Assembly: GCA_004154925.1 (NCBI GenBank)
Contig: QJNS01000181.1
Location: forward strand, 62,001-126,000
Source of the DNA: Monosporascus cannonballus
Taxonomy: Eukaryota > Ascomycota > Sordariomycetes > Xylariales
Length of the DNA stretch: 64,000 nucleotides
Direction: 5' to 3'
Below, one piece after another: positions 52,166 through 62,656 of the stretch. The notes under the pieces were generated by a model. It saw nothing but the letters and a program-made list of their open reading frames with translations. It did not search any database and was not told the origin of the DNA. Position 1 is the stretch's first letter. Each line of letters begins with the position of its first letter. The translations under genes and the position numbers were made by a program.

Positions 52166-52779
52166 TTAATAACAATAGAACTGCCCGAAATAATAATATT
52201 CCAATTCACAAAATTCAAAAACGAAAGCCCTTAATCCACTGCATTCCAATTAATAACGTTTACTTTACCTAAGGCCTATATCGCAACCATAAACTTTAAC
52301 TCCAATTATATAAGGTCGTTAAAATCGTTTAAAAACTAAAAGGCACGATTAACGAATTTCGCATTCTGGGATTAATAATGCTGATATTAATAACGTATAC
52401 AAAAAAAAGCGCAAAAATCTCGGATAAAGATTTTTCAGCTATTAGCTTTTCCTTTTTTAAAATTTTCGATTTTGGGATATAACGGTTGATCATAAAAATA
52501 GGGACTTTTATTCCGTTATACGAACGACCTCGACGAATATATTCCTTATAACGAAAAACCCCGTCCATTATTTGATAATTAAGTTACCGGGCAAAATAAA
52601 AAAAACAAAGTATTACGTTAAAACTTTCGAATTTAATTAAATTAGCCAGGGCAAATCGTTATTCGGATTTACGAGAACGACATTTAAATATATCGGAAAA
52701 TATATTAAATGGATACAAGAAGCTTACCGGGAAAAAAAAAGGAAATTTTTAGGGCAAAATTTGCAAAAGGGGAAAATCT

Positions 52780-53164
52780 TATTATGGCTTAACGAACCAC
52801 GGTTTTCCGAAACGGTTTATTATAACCTAACTATAAGTACGCAGTAGGGTAAGTTACGTAATAGATTACCAACTTACTGGTAATAAGCCAATAAGCCGGA
52901 TTATTAACTTACTGGTAACAGGTTAATAAGCTCGATTACTAATTTACTAATAGTAAACCAATAAGCCGGATCAAAATATACGTTTATTATTTCCATAATT
53001 TAGATAATTCCAGTTTGCAATATAATATCGTTACCTAAGGCACCCTTGGAATTACGAGACGTAATACGTTACTGTATTTATTGCTTAAGATTCTACGATA
53101 TTCCTGCCAATATAAACCCGTACGACTAAGGTTTAATAGTAGGTTAAACTCCCTAGCCGTCACA
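52780..53164 (+). repeat. 3' LTR of element 4
   Basis: 385 bp, 33 bp longer than the 5' LTR. The difference is one additional unit of the repeat in the first part (three units here against two). Ends CCGTCACA. Confidence 0.88.
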
Positions 53165-56100
53165 ATTTCGTTCTAAAAGCTGTTTTCCATTTGTATCTTT
53201 TCTTAATTCTAATAAGGTTATATCTATCTTGAAGATTAAATACTGTAAACTATTTGGCTCCGTAAAATCAGTCTTTTATTTCCATGATCAGGGGTAATAA
53301 TATTCGATCTTTGACGGTAATATCGTTTAATTGTCGATAATCAACCACAAATGGCTGTTTTCCGTTTTTTTTGGGTACGAAAAACATAAAGTATCCTACT
53401 AATAACTTCGAAAATTAAATTCATCCTTTCTGTAACCGATCTTCCGAATACTCTTTAAAAATATATAGCTTATCTCGGCAAAAGTTATAAATAAGGTAAA
53501 ACTTCGTCGAAAATCCTTCTTTAAAAATTATCTCATAATTTTATTCGTTATATTCTGGTAATTTAGTATCGAAATTCTTTATAAAAAGTTACTTATATTT
53601 ATAATATTATAATAATATATTAATTAAACCTTTTGATTTTTAAGGTTACTATTATTGTAGATTATTATTTAATTACTTTAATTTCGCTTTAGTAATAATA
53701 ATAATACGTCGTATTTTTTAATACCTTTTTTCTTTTTTATATTTTATCTCTTTAGGTAATAAAGTTTTTATCTTATTCTTATGTCTATATTCGTCGCCAT
53801 TATTAATCGATTATTAAAATCTTAATTTGTTTTCGTTTATATATTACTAAAAATATAAAATAAACCTTATTTAATTAATCCTAGTAGTACTTAAAATTCT
53901 GATTTAACGTATTCATAATAATCCTAAAATCACATCGTAATTCCTAAATAAAACGATATCGAAATCAACTATCTAATATCGTTCTTAAACAAAAATCTCG
54001 AAATAATCAATTGTGCGTATAATTCTCTCGTTATCGTAAACGAATTTTTAACTTTCGGCATTTATCGCTATATAAGGGTTTAACTTATATTTCGATAATT
54101 ATCTATATTTATTAACCATATTTGGTATAATATAATTCCCGTCCAAAAATTCGCAATTTATTATTGCGATATCCTAATACGTTCTAATTCGTATATCCAA
54201 AGTGATAAAGTTATTAACAGCTTTTATCGTCGCATTTAAAGCCTTTTTTAAAAGTTCCTTTTAATTCCTCCAGATCTCGTTATCTTACGGCTTTTTTACA
54301 GGTAACCTTTTTCTTTTAACTTTTATTTAAATTTGTCAAATCTTATCTATATTTCTATATTTAAGGCATTAAACTACTGTATTTATAGTTATTGCCGGCG
54401 TACTTTTCCTTTAAATCGTATTATTTATTTTTAATTTTAATATAATTTTTCTCCTTATTAAATAAATTATTTTTTATATTTGCCATTATATCTCATTATA
54501 TACCGTTTTAATCATCGTTTTAAAAATCATTTATAAATTAAGGTATTTCTTTTTTAATAACTTTATTTTCGTAAGGGTTTATAATAAATACTAACTAAGA
54601 ATAAAAATCTATAATAACTTTTTAACAATATTTTTCTATTATATACTAAATCAACTCCTTTTCCGTTAAATAATCGTATCATTAATAATAATAAAAAGGT
54701 CTTTTTATAGGTATTGCTTTTTTTCGAGCCAGCCTTTTGCTTCGGCCAATTACTAAACATCCTTTGGAACTATAATTCGAAAATATCGATATTATTACTT
54801 ATCGTTTTTATTATCTCCCGTATAGTTTGGAAAATCGAATTCTTCATAGTAACTACGGGTAATTTGTTCGTAAACATATTATTTTTATTTTTATAATCGG
54901 AATATTCTCGTCGTCGATAATATATAACGTATATTTTGCCGTATCTATTAAAGGTTCCGGAATAAACGTTTTCTCTTTAATCTTAGAATTTATATAATTA
55001 TCCTTATAATATTTTTTATTATATTCATAATATTTATTAAATCATCTTTTTAACTTTTTGCATTGTCTATTAGATATTTCGCTATAAAAGGTCTAGGATA
55101 TATTTAAGCTAAATTATATTAATCGATTTGTTTTATTTTTTTAATTGGTTTTGGATTAGTCCTTAAGTAGAAAGTTTTTAATTATCTTAACAGAGTTTCT
55201 TAAGTGCCTTATATTATATTGCCTTATATCCTATCTTATTATAATTATAATATTTGGTTTAGTTCTAATCCTTCTTTTAAATAACCTTTAATTCCGTAAA
55301 TCTTAGTTTTATATCGCAAAAAGTTTTATTACGTCCAAAAAAGTTGGTATTACCCGTATATCGGGATTTTTATTATTTTTTCCTCTAATATCTTTAATAT
55401 ATCATACGTATTATCAATCGTTAATCTTAATTATTATAACGATATAAACCGATAAATAATTAGGCTAATCGAATTTAAAAAACTTTTTTTATATTCTTAT
55501 AGACTGAGGAAAAACTTAATTATTAATATTTTTTATTGTTAATTTCGCTTAACCGCTAATTAAATTAACGTATTGCGGTAATTAAATATTAATCCCTTTA
55601 ATTATAATTATTAAATTTTTATTTTAACTTTTAATGTTTTATTTATTATTCCAAAATCCTTTTATTAATATTTATATAAATTATGTATAAACGTTATAAA
55701 TTTTTATTATTTTTAAATTTCGCTTTTCAATTAAGGAAATAACGTATTTCATTTATAATAAATTTAAATTAAGTAGCCGTATTTTTAATAAGTCGTCCGA
55801 TTACGAATTTTATTAATATAATAAACGTAATAAATCGAATAAAAAAAATACTCAAAATATATTCGACATTAAATTAAAAATAATGATAATTTAATCGAAA
55901 TTTCGTCGAAAAACTTTAATTTAAAAACCTTAAAAACCTTTTTTAATTTTTTGATAATATTTAATTAAATAATCTGGTTTATTCGAAGAAATCTTCCTGT
56001 TTTAGAAGCTTTTTTTTCTTTTTAAGCTTTGTATGGGCGGCTTAAAAAAACGTCGTAAAATTATTATTATCTTTTTTAAGCTGGATAATACGTTTGTTTA

Positions 56101-56289
56101 TGGCATCTAAACGTCGGAGAATTTCTTCGCGAGAAAAACAAGGCTGTTCCTTTTCCTTCTCGGATTCCATTTTAGTGTCCGGGTAATCAGGGACCTGGTA
56201 AGTGGGCTATTCGGGCTGCTTGCTGGTAAATATAGTGTTGGTAATATTGCTCAAAGTTTGACGGTATTACTGAACAAAAGCTTATAACG

Positions 56290-56677
56290 TATAACGGCTA
56301 AATTTAGCCAATTATTAAACCTTAGTCGTACGGGTTTATATTAGTAGAAATATCGTAGACAATTAAATAATAAATATAATAATTATGTTACCTTTCTTAA
56401 TACCAAAAATGCTTTAAATAACGATATTATATTGTAAATTGAAATTATCTAAATTCTGGAAATAATAAGCATATATATATAGTAGTTTTTAGTATTACTA
56501 TTTATCTTTGCCTAATTATGCTTAGCTATGCTTAGCGAATTCTTGTTAAATAATTGCTTAGTGCTAATTAGTCGTGCTTAGCAGATCTTTGCTAAGTATC
56601 TATCACGTAACCCGGGAGGTGGTCCGTATCATTCTCGTTAACCGTTTTCTAAGACCGGAGCCTATTGGATCGTAATA
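56290..56677 (-). repeat. 5' LTR of element 3
   Basis: 388 bp, the partner of 36938-37326. Its high-coordinate half is better preserved and resembles the element 1 LTR, including CTAAGACCGGAGC. Confidence 0.9.
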
Positions 56678-56682
56678 AAAAG

Positions 56683-59600
56683 GTCAGCAATTCCAAACTC
56701 CAATTGGAGTTTCGATATCCTAATCCACCTTATAAGGACTAGCTGTGCATATCATCACAGTTATAATAACGGATAACGGAACGGATTTCGGTATAAAGCA
56801 TTTTAAAAAATACATATAAAAATAGGCAAAAATAAGAATAACTAAAAGAGACGATTTATTTTTTTATTTTTCGCATATTTTTACAAAATATTTATAAACG
56901 TTTTTTTAATATTTAAAAATTATAAATAACATAAATACAAAAAATCAAACGGACTTAAAAGTAAAAAAAATAAAAAGAAATGATGGAAATTCAGCAAATT
57001 AGGTTCAATACCGTTAATGGTATCGTAATAAAGATAGGTTAATTTTTATATTAGCTTTTCTATTAATTCTTTAATTAATATACATTAAATAATTCGCGAC
57101 ATATTTTCAATTTTAATACCTGTTACGGCACTAGCAAAGCGGCTTATTTAAGCCGCCGTTTCGCAATATATACGCAAGCGCTGCGCGCTTGTTAGGTAGC
57201 TCTCTTCTTTCTTCCTCGTACAACAACAGAATATCTTCTAGAAACCCAAGAGACGTACAGCGCCGTGACAATACCGAACGCGAGTAACGGTTTAGGCGTA
57301 TATAAATAGCTTTTAAAAAAAGTATTTTAAACATTTAAAAATTATTATAAGTTATTCTAAACGTCATAATTCGTTACAATTTCGGAATATATATTTATCC
57401 TGATTTATCGGTTAAGATTTATAGTCGGAAATTATATATACTATAAAAAATAATTAGTTTCCAAATTCCGGGAATTACTTCGGATATTATCGATTACTTA
57501 ATCGATATTTTCAAACCGTCTTTTTAATAATAAACTTTTGTAGTATTTTCAAAAATCCAAAATATAATTATATTTTTATAAATTTAAAATTAAAAGAAAA
57601 CTTTTCGTAAATAAGAAATTCACTTATAAAATCGAAATTTTATTGATATTTCGTAGCCTTATTTGAAAAGATTATTTCGAATCGTTTAAAATTACTTTAA
57701 GTTTTATTAGATCTTTATTAATAAAGTTTTTTAAAGAATAAATATTATTTTATTTTCGTTCTGTTTCTATATCTTTTATTGTATCTCAAAATATTATTTC
57801 AATAAATATAAAATATTTTTATGTTAATTATTTATACATAATCTTTTCATAATAAAGCAATTTGTTATTTTAAGCGTACTGATAAATCTTATTATAACAA
57901 AAATAGAAATAATATAACTGAATTATTTCGCCGATAACGTATTAATTATGTTGTATTGGAAATTATAATCGAAAGTATTAAAATATCTTAAACATTATTT
58001 ATTTTTTCGTATTATGTTATTTTCTTTTGTTCTCATAATACTCTTATTAATATTTAATAACGTATTTTTTCGAATTTATTAAATTTTAATAAAGATTAAC
58101 TTTAGAACCAAATCGTCGATAATCAATTAAAAATACTTAAATTATAAAGGTTCTCGATATAAAAATTAATATCTCAATTAATATATAAGCTTATCCTTTA
58201 AGGAAAATATTTTTATATTTTAAGATAAAATAAATATATTTTTCCCTACGCTGACCGTATTCGTTTGTAATTATCTTTATATTTAAGTTAGTGCCGTATT
58301 AATAAAGAAAATATAAAATTAAATTAAATTAATTTATTTACATAAACATTCCGAATTAACATTTTTATCCTATTGTGTTTACGAAGTACGAAAAAACATT
58401 TATTGCTTACTATTTAGTACGATTATATCGAAAATAATAAATTTACTCAATATGTAGAATATTTGTCCAAAGAAATAAAAAACTTTTTTATATAAAAGTT
58501 TCGAAGAAAATAAGATTTAAACGTTATTTATCGTATTTTCCTTATTAATAAAACCAATAATTCCAAATTTATTTTTAAACGGTTTTATTTTAAATCGATG
58601 GCGGAATACTGTCGAATATAATTCATTTTTTATTAAAATAATAGGTTTATAATAAGATTATTATATAATAAGAATTTAACTTATTAACGTGTTTAATTAA
58701 CTTAAACGTTGAGAAATAAACAAAACTTAAACCTGTTATAATTAAATTAATAAAAATGGGAAATAAAGTTGGAAACATTTTAAAAACATCATCGTAATCT
58801 ATTCGGAAATATATATTAACTAAACATAAATATATTATTAATTAACTTATGTATTATTACTCAACATAAATAATTTAATTCAATTCGTTATGATATATTC
58901 GGATTTAAAAATGTCGTTAATTAACATTTTATTTATAAAATATCTTTAATATAATTTGTTTTATTTAATTTATTTCAATTACTTTCTTTTATTTTATTTT
59001 ATTTTGGTATTAAATTTTTTATTTTATAATATTGAATTTTTTCAAATTTAGTTTTTTGAATATTTCAATACAATTTATCATATAATTTTTATAATACCCG
59101 TATATAAAAGTTTTATAGTGAAAATGTTAATTCTTGAAACGAGAATTAATTATTAAATTATTGAAAATATCGTATATAATTTTTTTGTTTTACTTGTATT
59201 GTATTTTAATATAATTATGTTTTTAAATTAATTTTGATTTGTTAATTTCGTTTTTATATTATTTTTAAATATAATAAATAAGGTTTTGATTATAATACAC
59301 GTAAGGATTTGTTAATTAATATATATATTAATTAACTCATAAATTGGTACATTAAGTTTTATCTTGTTTTTATTTTAGAATTATACGTAATTTGTAAATT
59401 AAAAATATTAAAAGTAAATGTGTATTTGAAAATAAAAATGTTATTAAAAATAAAGATAAAATTAAGCCGATAACTAAAAGTTTTTATAGATAAAATCGGC
59501 ATAGTTAAAAAGTCTAAACGATAAAAACTTAATAATAAACATTTTAACCTTTATTAATTAATTTTTAATTAAATTTTTTATTAAATTATTATCTTTGAAA

Positions 59601-60411
59601 AAATCTATAAAGGTTAAAAAGGCAATTTATATATTAATAATTTTATATTAACGTTTTATATGTAATTATTTAAAGTTTATACAATAAAAAGAATTTTTAG
59701 TTTTAATAATAAATTTTGAAAAGTTTATAACAAATAATTAAAATTATATTAATTCCGCTTTAAACATTTGATCATAATAATAATATATATATTAATAATT
59801 CTTCATATATGTTATATTTATCATAACTATATTATTTTAATTATAGAAAATACCAAAATCAATTAATTAATTATATTCTTTCTAATATAATGATTGTATA
59901 TTCGAATTTAATTTATTTACAAAAATTATTAAAATTTACATTTAATAGAAATAAAATCGAAAGTTTTAATAACTCCGAATTTTCAAATAATAATTAAGAA
60001 ATACAACAATAATAAAATAAAACAATATTTATTAAATCAATATTAAATTAGATTATTTTAGAATTATGTTTAAAGTTAATAAAAATAATTATTATATTCA
60101 TATTCCGATAAAATATGTTATATATTTTTATCGATATTAATGATAATAATTTTAAATTATTTAAATTTGTAAAAGAAAATATTTTAAAGAAATTAATATA
60201 TTAATTAAAATAATATTTTATCTATTAAGAATATTGTAACGAAAATATAATAATTACATATTTTACATATAATTTAGTATTTAAATTAATATTTAATAAA
60301 ATATAATTTTAGATTAGGTAAATCTTTTATTTTTATAACATATTTTTTATATTATATTTTATACTAAATATTTATACACAATTAATTATTTTATATTTTG
60401 GGCATTTATGG
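56683..60411. other. AT-rich RIP-degraded DNA with one less degraded patch at 57120-57330
   Basis: AT-rich DNA with all frames closed. The exception is about 57120-57330, about 200 bp of balanced composition. It contains a hairpin word (GCGGCTTATTTAAGCCGC near 57138-57155) and a minus-strand frame of 67 codons (57334-57131) ending EEERRELPNKRAALAYILRN and GGLNKPLC. That frame reads like protein but has no recognisable domain and may be the surviving piece of a lost gene or a repeat too short for RIP. Confidence 0.5.
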
Positions 60412-60545
60412 ATAGCTAATCCGTAAGTAATTTCATTTTACTTACGTATCCCTGTTAACCACCTACGTAAATTTTTACCGACCTACGGATACCTGTGGTA
60501 GGTAATTTTAGCGTGGGTGGGTGGGTAGTGCCAACTCTAGCAAGA
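60412..60545 (+). repeat. Island-edge repeat, inverted copy of about 34940-35055
   Basis: Starts at the right boundary of the second AT block with CCGTAAGTAATTTC and TTTTACTTACG (an imperfect palindrome), continues GTTAACCACC and reaches GTGGGTGGGTGGGTAGTGCC, then CTAG. The copy at 35055-34940 has the same words in the same order on the other strand, with substitutions and a gap. Confidence 0.65.
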
Positions 60546-60946
60546 CAAGCTGTTCTTCGGTCCAAGGAGGCGCCGTTTTTGCGACAATGAACGCCCAATC
60601 TTTGGACCCTTTTCCTTACTGCAGCTGATCTGAGAAACTCGTCTTCTTCCTCGGGGAAAGACTTGCGCGGAGGCCTAGGAGGGGCCTCGCGAGGAGGCAC
60701 TAATCTGGAGGTCTTCCTCCTCATCGACTCCCAGGATCAACTCGTGCCAAATTTCTGGTTCGTCTCGATCAAAATATGATTGCGCGATTTCCCTAACTCT
60801 GCCGCTAATCTCAGAAAGTCCTTTTCCGCATTGATGAAATTCACTCGCTTGCGCCGAGGCCGGAGCTCGGGTTCAGGCACCGAGGCGCAGCCGGGATTAG
60901 GCTTAGGCTCGGACTCAGGCTCGGGTGATGTCATGGAAAAGGGCAC
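60480..60946 (-). pseudogene. Broken ORF in a small non-RIP patch, possible Myb/SANT-like remnant
   Basis: The patch 60420-61046 has ordinary composition inside RIP-degraded DNA. On the minus strand an ATG at 60934 opens a Pro/Glu-rich N-terminus (SPEPESEPKPNPG), then RPRRKRVNFINAEKDFLRLA to a TGA at 60737. The same frame resumes as FPEEEDEFLRSAAVRKR, and in another frame near 60570-60530 reads PPWTEEQLVLLELA. The repeated [W/F]-x2-(A/E)-E-x2-[F/L]-L pattern resembles helix 1 of Myb/SANT repeats, but it needs a stop and a frame change to connect them. A third frame (SEISGRVREIAQSYFDRDEP, WHELILGVDEEEDL) is equally protein-like, so the true frame is uncertain. An intron (GTAAGG at 60617) is another possibility. 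Confidence 0.35.
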
Positions 60947-61015
60947 CCCTAGCTGGGATCTTCGGGTGATTGTTGTTCCTTTCCGAAGTACTATATTAGT
61001 GGATCACCCATACCA

Positions 61016-62655
61016 AGTACAATCACCGCTTTTTAGCTTTTTGTAAGTCAATATACCTTTAAAAGTTATGTATCTGCTTCTAAATATATATAACAATTAT
61101 AAACCCGGGTAACGTTATTATTTAAGATAATTAAAGTTATTAAGCTAAGAAATATATAGCTTATTTGTTTTTTTTATGATTTTCGTTTTTTTGTGTCGAT
61201 TAATTCTTTTTTTCGACCTTTATTTTGTTAATTCCGTTAATTATATTAATCGATTTAGCTAATACCGCTGTAATCCCCGTTATTGGAAAAAAAAATTTTA
61301 ACCGAAAAACTTAGTTCGATTAATTTACGTAATTCCGATATTACGTTTGTTTTCGTAATATATAGCAATACATTAATCTTAATACTTAAGATATATTATA
61401 TCCGCCGGGAATGGTTTTTACGAAAAGTTTTAAGAAAAACATATTTATAAATTTTTCGGAAGTAATTACCGAATAAAGTAATTATAAAGAGCTAAATATA
61501 AAAAAATAAGCCGTGTTATCCTCCTATTATATTTTATTATAAAACTGAATTTTTTTATTTAAATATTAAAGGAAAAATTCGCCTTTATAAAAATATTTTA
61601 CCGCTTTAAATATTGTTAATATAAGATGTTTATTTTTTTGGAAATAATATATTAAATAATACGATATACACGTTTACGTTAGTATCCATAATATCTTCAA
61701 AATTTAAAAATATTTAACGATATAATAAATATTAATAATTATATTTAAATATTTAAATTGAATTTAAATTAATTACGAATTAATATAATTTATATGCGTT
61801 AAAATATTTAAAGATTTTACTACATTATACAAATAATATAAAAAATAATATTTAATAATTATATATTAACGGAAATAATTAAAACAAGAAAATCGGTATA
61901 AAACGTACGTAATTTTAAAAAGATATTTGTTAAAAATAACAGGAATAAAATCGCCGAAATTAAACTGCGAATATTATTATTTTTATTTCGTTAATCGATT
62001 AACATATTATTAACCGTTTAAAATATACCGTGAAATTATATATATTTTAAGAAAATAAATGCCATAATAAGTTTAATCGCCGGCATTATTAAAAAATGTT
62101 TTTAACGTATAAAAGTACGTATTTTAATAAAATCTTAAATATTAAAACGGAAATAATTAAAACAATTTTTAAATATTACGTTATATAATAATATTATTAT
62201 TTAAAAAGTTTATAATACGTAATCTGAATAATTGTATTAATAATTAAATTCGATTTAAAATCAGATATATAATAATTTGTTATTTTATATATATATTTTT
62301 ATCCGAAATAATTCGTCCGTAAAAACATTTAATACGGTAATAAAAAATTGTATATTCTATTTCCGATTAAATAATTTAAACTTTTGAAAATTAATTTTGT
62401 AAAAACAAATACGTTCCGAAAATATAGATTTATAGTTATAATTTTAATTTCCATTATTATTACGAATTATAAAGATTTATATTTATTTATTATGTATAAT
62501 TTTACCACAACGGTAAATTTTAAAAATATTTATAAAGTAATTTCTTTATTATAATTATAAAAAAATTAAAAGGTATGTTATGGAAAAAATATTTTTATTT
62601 AAAACCTTTAAATAATTATTATTCTTTTCGGAAATATTATATTAATAAATTATTT
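61016..62655. repeat. RIP-degraded tandem repeat, copy A
   Basis: Copy A of a direct repeat of about 1.64 kb. It shares with the following 62657-64000 a series of words in the same order, such as AATTATAAACCCGGGTAAC (61094) against AATTATAAACCCGAGTAACC (62744), GCCGGGAATGGTTTTTACG against GCCGGTAACGGTTTTTACTG, and ACATTATACAAATAATATAA against ACATTATTCAAATAATATAA. Divergence is high and mostly of RIP type. No domain was recognised. Confidence 0.75.
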
Positions 62656-62656
62656 T

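Larger units (their letters stand above)
46395..53164 (+). mobile_element. Ty3/gypsy chromodomain LTR retrotransposon nested in element 3 (element 4)
   Basis: 6770 bp on the plus strand, LTRs 46395-46746 and 52780-53164, perfect target duplication ATTTC (46390-46394 and 53165-53169). The internal region is a close relative of element 1: same leader after the 5' LTR, gag ATG at 46866, zinc knuckle at 47731-47772 in which the Gly-His-Lys core is still readable, RT catalytic segment changed to Y-F-N-N near 49930, RNase H end with LRRKIGELRFRYHLQ-type remnants near 50620-50690, and a chromodomain-like end near 52015-52160. The purine tract AAAAGGGGAAAATCT precedes the 3' LTR. It must be younger than element 3, which it interrupts, yet it is RIP-mutated too. 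Confidence 0.92.
36938..56677 (-). mobile_element. Ty3/gypsy chromodomain LTR retrotransposon split by two later insertions (element 3)
   Basis: LTRs at 36938-37326 and 56290-56677 in the same orientation, with a perfect target-site duplication AAAAG (36933-36937 and 56678-56682). After removing the inner elements and their duplications, about 6.9 kb remain, close to element 1, to which it is clearly related. On the minus strand: gag ATG at 56170 (opening Met-Glu-Ser-Glu and a charged Gln/Lys region), zinc knuckle near 55205-55255, RT with FVPKKNGK and VDYRQLNDI near 53280-53390, RT continuing after the inner element with KYGLFEYLV near 46394-46330, RNase H/integrase remnants at about 44550-46300, and a chromodomain-like tail near 37990-38110. 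The inner plus-strand element cuts RT between the Lys and Tyr of an A-F-R-T-K-Y-G motif. RIP stops are found throughout. Confidence 0.92.

Noticed and set aside
60421..60446. Palindrome CGTAAGTAA/TTACTTACG as a telomere or origin
   Set aside because: No TTAGGG arrays nearby, and a related copy at 35050 shows it is a dispersed repeat.
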